Positions 8,428 to 15,601 of a stretch of DNA of 35,277 nt are shown in pieces. Positions within the stretch are counted from its first letter, which is position 1; each line of letters opens with the position of its first letter. Under the pieces are notes generated by a model. The model did not search any database. It saw only the letters and a list, made by a program, of their open reading frames with translations, and had not been told where the DNA came from. This stretch comes from a bacterium (GTDB lineage: Bacteria; DYJV01; JALVYZ01): NCBI GenBank assembly GCA_027037705.1, contig JALVYZ010000237.1, forward strand, positions 1-35,277. Reading direction: 5' to 3'. The translations under genes were made by a program, and so were the position numbers.

Positions 8428-9861
8428 CTATATTATCTTTATCTTTATATTGTCTGTGTTTTCTGCGAGGCCTATGGCGAAGGGGTAGACTGTTTGTGAG
8501 GCTCCCTGTAGCAGGGCGCAGACTTGCTCTCCTCTGTTCTCCGGGGCTCTATTGATGTGTTCTGCGACTTGTTTCCCCATGTACTCGTTTAGGTAGGGGT
8601 CGCTGTGTGTTAGGGGGAATATGTAGTAGTTCTTGCCCCTGTTCTTATTCTTTTTATTCATTATATCTACTGTGTTCTGGAGGTTTAGGAGCGTGTACGG
8701 CGTCCAAGCGATGTATAGTGGTTTTTCTCCGCCCAGTATCCTCCAGAGTAGCTCAACCACGTAGCCCGATGACTGACCCGTGAGCGTTATTACGGGGATG
8801 CATTTGTCCTCAACTATGTCGCCTAGTCCCTGTACGATGATGCTTAGTCTCCCGATAAGGGGCTCAGTCCTAATATCCTGTACTTGGAAATCCCTTACTC
8901 CGAGGAAATCGAGTACTTGTTTGTATATTGTCTTCTCGATTTCTAGTAGCTTGTTCTTAAGTTCTTCTAGCGAGTGCGTGGTCTTCTTTAGTACCTTTAG
9001 TACTTCCTTGGGGTTCCCGCCTCTATCTATTAGTGGTATTTCTTCTAGTATTTCTGAGAGATGCGAATACATCGATGTCATAGAATACATGTGCTCTAGG
9101 TATTTTGCTGCATCTAGATTCTCAGGCTGGATATCAGTAGGCGCTTCATCTCTTTTATCGAGTAGTTGTCTGATAGGGTCCGCGGCTATGCTGTGTAGTA
9201 GCTCGCCGCCTAGTGTCCCTCCCCACTTATAATGGAGTATGTTCACTAGGTAGTAGGTGACAAGGTCTATGAATAGGGCCATAATGCCCTTGGCGGCGGC
9301 ATCTACACTTACTTCTCCTAACATGTAGCCAGCTACTAGGTTCTGAGCAGCTGCTGCGTGGAGCTCGAAGCCTTGCCGGGTTAGGCCGGAGAGCAGGGCT
9401 GTTGCGAGAAGGGCTGCTGGGGGATCGCCGCCTAGCTCACTGGTACAGGTCTCCAGGGCAGCGCTGATACTCTTTCTGCGTATAGCTGCTAGGTTCTTCT
9501 GCACAGATAGGTGAGCCATAGCCATGTATCGCGGGTCATAAATTATATCGAGGGGTTTAGAGATAATATTCGCTATCACCGTGTCGCTAGGCAACGGTGA
9601 GAGAGGATAAGCCCGAAGATATAGTAAGGCCCTATTAAGAGCTATGGCGCCGGAGCCCTTTTCCCTGTGGCCTAGCCTTAGGCCGAGTAGCCTAGCAATC
9701 CTCGAGCCAAGGGCGATATGACCAATGTAGATAGCATCATCACTGCTATCCTTGTATCCTAGGTTATACCTCGTATAGCTGAGATACTTTAACAAGTACC
9801 CGAAGAAGTTTCCTCCACTACTGGGCTTGATTTCCAGGAGAAGCTGCTCCAACGCGACCAC
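8428..9861 (-). CDS. Unknown protein with C-terminal CARF-like domain
   Basis: I do not recognise the 477-residue family. Residues 1-280 are predicted mainly helical, with a hydrophobic helix near LFIDLVTYYLVNIL. Residues about 285-320 look like a coiled coil rich in K, E and L. Residues 354-477 have an alternating strand-helix pattern that recalls a CARF domain: PVITLTGQSSGYVVELLW (first strand, then a TG-x-S loop), KPLYIAWTP (second strand), and CALLQGASQTVYPF followed by a short final strand. CARF domains bind cyclic oligoadenylates made by Cas10. RQGFELH in the helical part fits the loose HEPN R-x5-H spacing, but this is weak. It is second in an operon, 13 bp after its partner. The start is GTG 9861 or the nearby TTG 9852, which lies better behind GGGAGGT. 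Confidence 0.6.
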   Translation of the reverse strand: MVALEQLLLEIKPSSGGNFFGYLLKYLSYTRYNLGYKDSSDDAIYIGHIALGSRIARLLGLRLGHREKGSGAIALNRALLYLRAYPLSPLPSDTVIANIISKPLDIIYDPRYMAMAHLSVQKNLAAIRRKSISAALETCTSELGGDPPAALLATALLSGLTRQGFELHAAAAQNLVAGYMLGEVSVDAAAKGIMALFIDLVTYYLVNILHYKWGGTLGGELLHSIAADPIRQLLDKRDEAPTDIQPENLDAAKYLEHMYSMTSMYSHLSEILEEIPLIDRGGNPKEVLKVLKKTTHSLEELKNKLLEIEKTIYKQVLDFLGVRDFQVQDIRTEPLIGRLSIIVQGLGDIVEDKCIPVITLTGQSSGYVVELLWRILGGEKPLYIAWTPYTLLNLQNTVDIMNKKNKNRGKNYYIFPLTHSDPYLNEYMGKQVAEHINRAPENRGEQVCALLQGASQTVYPFAIGLAENTDNIKIKII

Positions 9862-9874
9862 ACCTCCCGGTTTA

Positions 9875-11197
9875 TTATTTACAGGAAGCGATTCTTCGCA
9901 AGGCGTCGCTGTCGCGGCCTAGACACCTAATGTACAAATGGTACGAGGTGTCCTGGGGTACTCTGAGCCGTCCTTCCTCGTCAACTACCTTTTTTACGTA
10001 GTTAGACGCCTTCATTGACTCAAACATCTTTCCTATATTGTTATTTTTAGTGTTTTTGTTGCTCGTTCTACTTAGTGCTATGAGGGTCTCGGGTATAAGT
10101 ACGAAGCATATATGCTCTATCCCCTGTATCCTCGTCAGGGTGCATATAATATTGTTTAGGAGTTGCTTGGAGTAGTCGTAGAGGGGTAGGAGATACACTG
10201 TCCTCGGCTTATAACCTGCTATAAGATCTCCTAGCTTGTCTTCCCTGTACTCTGAATCGATATTGGCAATGCATGCCTCCATATGGTGTCTATTTCTTAG
10301 CTCGGACTCTATTGTCTCCGATGACTCTTTTATGAGCTCGTTAGAGGCTATGAGTATCCTTAATACTCTTAGTGCTTTCGCCAGCCTAGCCGCCACGTCT
10401 ACTGCTTTGTGTATGGGTTTTTCCTCCGCAGATTTTTCCTCTGTGGATGACTGAGCAGCGGCTCTACGGTACTGTGGCAAAACCACTAGCACTCCTTCAT
10501 CAGCCTTGCTGATTTGCTTGGCCTCCTCGACAGCGTCTTGGATGAAATCGCTGGGTATGCACTCGTGGAGCCTGAGAGGATCCTTGCATGCCTTGTCGCC
10601 TTGGCCTCCTCGTTGACCAGACCGGAGTATCTCGGCTAAGTCACTCATAGCGCGCTCAGAGAGCTCGCTATTACTGAATAACAGCATGTAGTGTAGCGCG
10701 TTGACTAGCTCCGGGCAGCACTTGGCTTCCTCGAAGAACTGGTTTACGAGGGCTTTTTCCAGCCCCCCCTGCCCACTACTGTTTTCTTGTAGGCAGCACT
10801 TAAGGAGCTGCTCGAAGGAGTCGGCTGGCAGCCTTACCGGGGTTCCTAGGGGCAGCTGCTTATTGAAAGCATCTCTGTGCTCACTCTTGAGCATGTAGAC
10901 CGGGCTAAGCCCTAGGTCGGGGTCGCGTGCCGCAACCTTCCGTGTCTCATTAGCTCCGCTGACCTCTTCTACTAGCAAGTAGGTGTGAAATCCGTTCCCG
11001 CAGTCAAGCTCTACTATTAGGTCTATTTCGCGTAGTGCCTCGCTGAGAATATAGGCGAGCTGGGGAGGAAAGACGTTCACAGATGGTGCGCAGTAGGTTA
11101 CTTTGTACCCCAGTATAGTGCAGTCACTATTCGAGGTAGACAACGCTCTGCAGCCTCTCTTCCTATACCCCTGGTCAAAAATATAAATACTTTCCAC
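9875..11197 (-). CDS. Unknown CRISPR-island protein, possible N-terminal CARF-like fold
   Basis: A 440-residue protein I cannot place in a family. It begins with strand MESIYIFDQG. After helix PPQLAYILSEALREI comes DLIVELDCGNGFHTYLLVEE (D65, G69), which resembles the D-x-T-H-G strand-loop of Csx1/Csm6-type CARF domains; the match is only in pattern. The middle is cysteine-bearing and helical. The C-terminal half has strands VLVVLPQY and TVYLLPLYDYS. It leads a two-gene operon with the CARF-like gene at 8428-9861. The GTG start at 11197 is preceded by GAAGAGAG. Between a type I-A and a type III-A operon, a role in cyclic-nucleotide signalling or as an effector is the best guess, not a demonstrated function. 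Confidence 0.55.
   Translation of the reverse strand: MESIYIFDQGYRKRGCRALSTSNSDCTILGYKVTYCAPSVNVFPPQLAYILSEALREIDLIVELDCGNGFHTYLLVEEVSGANETRKVAARDPDLGLSPVYMLKSEHRDAFNKQLPLGTPVRLPADSFEQLLKCCLQENSSGQGGLEKALVNQFFEEAKCCPELVNALHYMLLFSNSELSERAMSDLAEILRSGQRGGQGDKACKDPLRLHECIPSDFIQDAVEEAKQISKADEGVLVVLPQYRRAAAQSSTEEKSAEEKPIHKAVDVAARLAKALRVLRILIASNELIKESSETIESELRNRHHMEACIANIDSEYREDKLGDLIAGYKPRTVYLLPLYDYSKQLLNNIICTLTRIQGIEHICFVLIPETLIALSRTSNKNTKNNNIGKMFESMKASNYVKKVVDEEGRLRVPQDTSYHLYIRCLGRDSDALRRIASCK
11177..11189 (+). promoter_or_regulatory. TATA box for the gene at 11228
   Basis: AAAATATAAATAC is a good archaeal TATA element. It puts transcription start near 11210, about 15-20 nt before GTG 11228. It lies inside the first codons of the divergent gene on the other strand. 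Confidence 0.55.
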
Positions 11198-11227
11198 TCT
11201 CTTCTAGATACCTTTCTCGGTGCAGGT

Positions 11228-11656
11228 GTGAGCGAAGTGCCAAAGGCAATAGTTATTGGAAGGCATAGGATGATGCCAGCCCAGGTAGAGGAGCTCCGAG
11301 AGAAAGGCATAGACGCGATCGAGCAGGTAGCGAAGATAGAAGAGGACGAAATACCGCAGCTCGTGGAGACGTGGGCCAGGAACGATGTGAGATACGTAGT
11401 TATCCAGGCACTACCACTAGCACTCCTATACAAGCTGTTCCGGGAGGCAAGGAAAGCAGGCATAGATCTAATAATAGCTTGGATGGATACAGTCGCGGTA
11501 ACAGAGGACGAGGAAGAAGCAAGGAAACTAGTCCAGGAAAAACCTGATAGGAGAACTTACCTCAAAGCACCAGGCGACAAAGCCATAAGAGTCATCGAGC
11601 ACAGGAAATGGATGAAGATAAAAAGGCTAGAAGTAGAGCTAGAACCCCTACAATAG
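11228..11656 (+). CDS. Small protein resembling Csx16/Csx20-type ring nucleases
   Basis: A 142-residue single-domain protein. Strand AIVIGRH (7-13), then helix MPAQVEELREKGI; later strand YVVIQALPLALLYKL (56-70); then LIIAWMDTVAVTED and the basic C-terminal EHRKWMKIKRLEVELEPL. The plan of a short strand ending in (S/G)RH, a helix, then a hydrophobic strand leading into xLPxxLL recalls small CRISPR proteins of the Csx16/Csx20 group, several of which cut cyclic oligoadenylates. That match is by pattern only. Its place beside CARF-like genes and a GGDD Cas10 would suit an off-switch for signalling. It is transcribed alone on the + strand and converges with the ATPase operon, whose last stop lies 5 bp away. 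A generic phage-type small protein is the alternative. Confidence 0.5.
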   Translation: MSEVPKAIVIGRHRMMPAQVEELREKGIDAIEQVAKIEEDEIPQLVETWARNDVRYVVIQALPLALLYKLFREARKAGIDLIIAWMDTVAVTEDEEEARKLVQEKPDRRTYLKAPGDKAIRVIEHRKWMKIKRLEVELEPLQ

Positions 11657-11661
11657 GACAA

Positions 11662-12363
11662 CTAATCATCGGCAAAAACAACGCAAACCGGGCCAACATC
11701 GCTGCCTAGCTCGATATACTTAACCCCACCATTCTCTTCCATTATGCTGCTACACAGCGAGCCCTCCCTATCACAGAAAAGGGCTACACTGATACCAGCA
11801 CGGAGCCTCCCATACATGTTTCTGAGCCCATCCACTATACACTCTATAGCGCTGATAACTCGTTGGCACTTGTCGCTATGCCTAGCTCCCCTATAGCACC
11901 GCTGAACCATGTTGACGAGATCCCTGCACTTGATACGAGGGTTAAACAAGCAAATAGTATTCTCCTTTATAACGAATTCCCCTAGCAGGGACACTACTCT
12001 TCCAATGAACCCTAGTTCATCCGGATAAGTTTTGCATATATATTGGACTCTCTCGAGACAGCGAGCCGCCAGCTTAGCGGACGAAGCAGCTTCTCCAAGA
12101 TTAGGGAAAATTATTGCAGCACCATAGCCTCTAGGAGACCCTGCAGTATATGCCTGGGTCACTTTTACCAGTTTCCATAAACCTTTTGACCAGTCTTTGC
12201 CGCTGAATATTTTGTTAAGTGATTCGCAGGCTTCACGAGCATAGTTCTTATCAATCCTGCAGTCCTGTGCTGAGGGGTCGCTGTGCTTGTTGCACAGGTT
12301 AAACACATCTAGGTCAATGATGTAGACGTAGTTCTCGGTAATGTCTCTATTGGGGTTGGTCAA
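11662..12363 (-). CDS. Unknown protein with degenerate palm/GGDEF-like layout
   Basis: The 233-residue protein matches no family I can name. Its N-terminal strand VYIIDLDVFNLCNK (D17, D19) looks like the metal-binding first strand of palm polymerases and cyclases (GGDEF, Cas10). After a helical stretch comes SPRGYGAAIIFPNLGEAASS (77-96), which follows the spacing of a GGDEF hairpin (R-x-GGDEF-x-I-x-x-P), but the acidic residues are replaced by YGAA. RAGISVALFCD further on fits the later core strand. If this reading is right it is a catalytically dead or altered palm domain, perhaps a nucleotide sensor. It is the last gene of a three-gene operon and overlaps the ATPase gene by 17 bp, which implies coupled synthesis and probably a complex. 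Confidence 0.5.
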   Translation of the reverse strand: MTNPNRDITENYVYIIDLDVFNLCNKHSDPSAQDCRIDKNYAREACESLNKIFSGKDWSKGLWKLVKVTQAYTAGSPRGYGAAIIFPNLGEAASSAKLAARCLERVQYICKTYPDELGFIGRVVSLLGEFVIKENTICLFNPRIKCRDLVNMVQRCYRGARHSDKCQRVISAIECIVDGLRNMYGRLRAGISVALFCDREGSLCSSIMEENGGVKYIELGSDVGPVCVVFADD

Positions 12364-13531
12364 AGCTCTTTTCCTCCGAGGAATGCTGCGAGAGGGCTAG
12401 TGCCTCGGCGAGAGCAAAGGCGGCATAGGGCCTCTGCTCGTAGCGGAAGGCCCTCTTTGCGCGGCTGAAGCGAGCGTAGTACACTGTAGCGTTGAAGCGG
12501 GATGCACCGCTAACAATGTAGGGCGAATGGGTAGTTAGGACAACCTTAACTTCCTTCCCGTTGCCTTGTAGTAGCCTTATGTATCTGCCAAGGATATATG
12601 CGAATAGGAATTGTTGCGGGGGAGAAAATGCTTCCTCGGGCTCCTCTATAACCGCGACTATTGTATTCTCCCTCTGCGCGAAGACATAGGGCAGAATGCC
12701 TAGCAGCAAGTAGGACGCCACCGACGAGGAAACCACGTCCGGGGGCACCGTGGCTGTAAGCCTATTGTCTTGTACTAGGAGAGCTAGGCTCCCGAGATCT
12801 ATTGATAGCGCGGGTTTTCCTACGTGGCCCGTATCCGATATGGTTACGTCGACGCTTAGGGGGATAAGGTCCTCTGCGGATATTTTCTCATCAATGTCTC
12901 CCAGTAGCTCGTTAAGTGCGTCCACTGCTCTTTCGATGCTCTCTTCTTGGGCATCTAAGAGCTTCTTCAGTAGCCATGGGTTGGCCCTAGCCTTGTATAT
13001 TAGTGCCTCGGCTAGTAGTGGGTGCATGAAGCCCCGGAGAACATTACCATGGTTCTTGATGTGTTGCTGCAGGTCTTTGCAAAGCTCTTTGAGTTCCTGC
13101 ATCCTGTTTGATTCTTCCTCGGGTATGTACACGGATAAGGAGTCAATCATATTACACAACGTGCCGACATCTTGCTCTATTCCCTCAATGCTCTCACTGA
13201 TGCTTTTCTCGAGGACAAGGCTCTGGCGCAGCACTATGCGGTAATCAGGCGCCATATATGCTACAATATCGCTTCCCAAATCCCCCCTAATTTCCCCGCC
13301 CGCGTAGCATAGGTTGCCGCGCGATGCATGTAGGCATACAGAGGCATTGTCTTTCCGCCATAGTCTATCGAGTTCGTTTACATCCCGGCTGGCAAGAGCA
13401 TATATTGTTCTAGCTATTATAGACTTACCTGTGGAGTTGAAGCCAGCAATCACTGTATAATCGTCCACCTCTAGTTTGAAGTCATCGCCGAAAAGCTTAG
13501 AGCCCGTTACTTCAAGCAACCATTTACCCAT
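12347..13531 (-). CDS. ABC/SMC-type ATPase (AAA_21/OLD-like), probable defence ATPase
   Basis: A 394-residue ATPase of the RecF/SMC/OLD-like group. Walker A is GFNSTGKS (30-37). Residues about 120-200 form helices that could make a short coiled-coil arm. A Walker-B-like VIEEPEEAFSP lies at about 294-304, and the H-loop TTHSPYIVSG has H335. There is no TOPRIM nuclease domain after the ATPase, unlike OLD proteins. Such ATPases are common in prokaryotic defence systems, where they sense invaders or activate a partner. Here both partners are unknown: one overlaps its start by 25 bp and the other overlaps its end by 17 bp. That tight coupling points to a three-component system inside the CRISPR island. 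Confidence 0.8.
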   Translation of the reverse strand: MGKWLLEVTGSKLFGDDFKLEVDDYTVIAGFNSTGKSIIARTIYALASRDVNELDRLWRKDNASVCLHASRGNLCYAGGEIRGDLGSDIVAYMAPDYRIVLRQSLVLEKSISESIEGIEQDVGTLCNMIDSLSVYIPEEESNRMQELKELCKDLQQHIKNHGNVLRGFMHPLLAEALIYKARANPWLLKKLLDAQEESIERAVDALNELLGDIDEKISAEDLIPLSVDVTISDTGHVGKPALSIDLGSLALLVQDNRLTATVPPDVVSSSVASYLLLGILPYVFAQRENTIVAVIEEPEEAFSPPQQFLFAYILGRYIRLLQGNGKEVKVVLTTHSPYIVSGASRFNATVYYARFSRAKRAFRYEQRPYAAFALAEALALSQHSSEEKSFDQPQ

Positions 13532-14028
13532 ACTCCTCTTCCTCGGGGAAACCAGGGAATAACTAGCGGGGAAAGAATAAATACATCTCCAAGGAGTCCC
13601 TCGTTGAGAAAGATGCTGTGTACAATCTGGTGAAGCATCATATCCCTCGCTAGCTCTATCGATGCAGTAAAGCAGCCCCTTCTACGCTTTACCGAGAACC
13701 TCCTACCACCCTCTAGCACACCGTATGCCCTGGTACAGAGGACTAGGCTACTGCACCCAAGCACTATACTCCTCACGCTGGTCTCTGGGCAACGTGAAGG
13801 CTCCGTAAAGACTATCAAGCCTAGTTCTCTACTAGGGCCACACACCCACGTGCTAGGCATGAGAGGAGAGACCCCGGCCTCGATAAGCCTCAGTACAAGC
13901 TCTACGAGGCTCTCTAATCTACTGCATCCAAGTATTGTGAGCCCCCGCTTTACCTCTATGCTGCACTCTGCGAGATGTCTCCCTATGGCTTTGGGCTCTT
14001 CTACGCGGCCGTATACGAGTAGGGGCAC
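13507..14028 (-). CDS. Unknown first gene of the ATPase operon
   Basis: A 173-residue protein with no recognised domain. It is rich in leucine, cysteine and arginine, with short predicted strands (LTILGCSRLESLV, GLIVFTEPS, SIVLGCSSLVLCT) and a C-terminal hydrophobic run ending PWFPRGRGVWVNGCLK. I annotate GTG 14028, which has AAGGA about 6 nt upstream. The frame stays open and protein-like for at least 16 more codons upstream (IIGAKIAGIGIENKDS) but has no ATG, GTG or TTG, so the true N-terminus is uncertain. It leads the operon with the ATPase and the palm-like protein and is divergent from the Csm operon across a palindromic TATA element. Confidence 0.6.
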   Translation of the reverse strand: MPLLVYGRVEEPKAIGRHLAECSIEVKRGLTILGCSRLESLVELVLRLIEAGVSPLMPSTWVCGPSRELGLIVFTEPSRCPETSVRSIVLGCSSLVLCTRAYGVLEGGRRFSVKRRRGCFTASIELARDMMLHQIVHSIFLNEGLLGDVFILSPLVIPWFPRGRGVWVNGCLK

Positions 14029-14088
14029 CGAGTCCTTGTTCTCTATTCCTATCCCCGCTATCTTGGCCCCTATTATAGACCACCATGA

Positions 14089-14106
14089 AGTATAAATATT
14101 TATACT
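14089..14106. promoter_or_regulatory. Palindromic bidirectional TATA element
   Basis: AGTATAAATATTTATACT is a perfect 18-bp palindrome containing TATAAATA on both strands. It lies between the divergent ATPase operon and the Csm operon. Its centre is about 33 bp before GTG 14131, giving a nearly leaderless type III transcript. Leftward transcription would begin near 14070. Confidence 0.75.
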
Positions 14107-14130
14107 CTGGATAAAGACTATAAAGTAGCG

Positions 14131-14586
14131 GTGCCTCCGTCCTTGGCCTCAACTACTAGAGCCATAGATTATTACTCGGCGCGGTCCTGCAGGAGCCTCT
14201 GGCTCGATAGAACTGTACAGTACCTTAGCAGTAGTAATGTCAATGAGGTTAATCTGGTTGAGTACGTTCTAAGGGGGCGGTTAACCAATATAGCTAGCTC
14301 GCCCTCAGCTGCCCGCAGGATACATGAGGCTGCTATTAGTATTCTTGACCGTATCGCGCAGGGGAGGTATGGCAGCGAGATATTCGCTGAGCTCGCTGGT
14401 CTCGAGGTCTTTGCCCGTTACCAGGCCGAGCGCAAGCAAATCGATAAATGCCTAGCCGACATCGTCGCTGATGTTGTAAGAATGCTTGCCGAGCTAATAC
14501 GCAGCGGCGATCCTAGTGTTAAGCGTGTTGCGCGGAGGGCTCGTCTCGTCTTCGATTCCCTAATAGTGGGTGTAAGGCCGCGCTAA
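14131..14586 (+). CDS. csm2: Probable type III small subunit (Csm2/Cas11-like)
   Basis: A 151-residue helical protein leading the type III operon, with size and composition like Csm2/Cmr5 small subunits (SILDRIAQGRYGSEIFAEL, LADIVADVVRMLAELI). Small subunits line the type III complex opposite the Cas7 backbone and contact crRNA and target. The sequence identity of such subunits is low, so this rests on position and helical make-up. GTG 14131 is well placed behind the palindromic TATA element. Csm3 follows after 14 bp. Confidence 0.68.
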   Translation: MPPSLASTTRAIDYYSARSCRSLWLDRTVQYLSSSNVNEVNLVEYVLRGRLTNIASSPSAARRIHEAAISILDRIAQGRYGSEIFAELAGLEVFARYQAERKQIDKCLADIVADVVRMLAELIRSGDPSVKRVARRARLVFDSLIVGVRPR

Positions 14587-14600
14587 GAATAGCAAGAGGG

Positions 14601-15593
14601 GTGTGTTGCCCCGTGAGCCAGTCTGAGTTCTTCTCTCTGAAGAGGCGTCTCCTGGGCTTCTACGAGTTCGAGCTAAGTGTTAGGGTTAGGACGGGTCTCC
14701 TTATTCGCAAGCCTAGCCAGGCCCAGCTAAGTATAGGCGGCGCCGATGTATGGCCTATGAGTATTGAGCGCTACTATGAGTGCGGCAACGAGAGGCTTGG
14801 TGTAGAGGTGCCGTATATACCTGGCTCGAGCCTGAAGGGGCGTATGAGGAGTCTCTTGGAGCAAGCTCTTGGAACGGAGTACGTCACTACTGATGGTAAG
14901 ATATTCCAGCATGTCCGTAGCATTGATGCATTCTTCCGTAGCTATGTTGATGAAGTAGAGGCGCGCCACAAGTTCATGGAGGATGTCTTGAATAGGTGCC
15001 CGGTTGACGAGGTCTTTGGCTATGCAAGCTTTAACTACTTGCAGCACCTCCGGGGCAAACTACAGCTAGAAGAGAATAGTGCCAAGAAGCTAATGGAGTA
15101 TCTTGCCCCGACACGTCTCTATGTCGAGGACCTCTACCCGGATGAGGGCTATGTGTGCAAGCTCTATAAGCGCCTTGAGCGCCAGGTTTATCTAAGTGAC
15201 TTCTTGGAGGAGAAGCCCGAGAACAGAATCGATAGGTTGACTGCTGCAGCGGATCCTCGTCTCTCTGTCCGCGTTAAGCCCGGTGTAGTGTTCAGGGGGC
15301 GTATACAGCTACTAGTCTATGATAACGACTGCGAGGCTTGTCCCAGCGAGGAGCAGCTATGCGTCGAGAGGAACCTGGGCCTCGTTATCCATGGGCTTAG
15401 GCTCGTTGAGTCCCTGGGCCTCGGTGCTGCTACTAGCCGTGGCTACGGTAGGGTCGGGATTAGTGTAGAGCGGCTAGTGTTCTACGAGGCTCCTGGTCTC
15501 GAGGGGAGAGAGCTACTAGGCAAGCCAACGCCCGTCACCGAGCTAGAGCCCAGTAGCGAGATTGTTGCAGCTGCATGCCCTAGTAAAGGGTAG
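14601..15593 (+). CDS. csm3: Csm3, type III-A Cas7 backbone and target RNase
   Basis: A 330-residue Cas7-family protein. RVRTGLLIRKP (28-38) leads to SIGGADVWPM; D49 in IGGAD matches the aspartate that Csm3 uses to cut target RNA every six nucleotides, so cleavage is probably active. IPGSSLKGRMRSLLE (73-87) is the family signature. GLGAATSRGYGRV near residue 275 is the glycine-rich C-terminal loop. It is longer than bacterial Csm3 (about 220 residues) because of a middle insertion with cysteines (NDCEACPSEEQLC) that may bind zinc. GTG 14601 is annotated; GTG 14613 is an alternative with better ribosome-site spacing. Confidence 0.88.
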   Translation: MCCPVSQSEFFSLKRRLLGFYEFELSVRVRTGLLIRKPSQAQLSIGGADVWPMSIERYYECGNERLGVEVPYIPGSSLKGRMRSLLEQALGTEYVTTDGKIFQHVRSIDAFFRSYVDEVEARHKFMEDVLNRCPVDEVFGYASFNYLQHLRGKLQLEENSAKKLMEYLAPTRLYVEDLYPDEGYVCKLYKRLERQVYLSDFLEEKPENRIDRLTAAADPRLSVRVKPGVVFRGRIQLLVYDNDCEACPSEEQLCVERNLGLVIHGLRLVESLGLGAATSRGYGRVGISVERLVFYEAPGLEGRELLGKPTPVTELEPSSEIVAAACPSKG

Positions 15594-15601
15594 TTGAGGC
15601 C

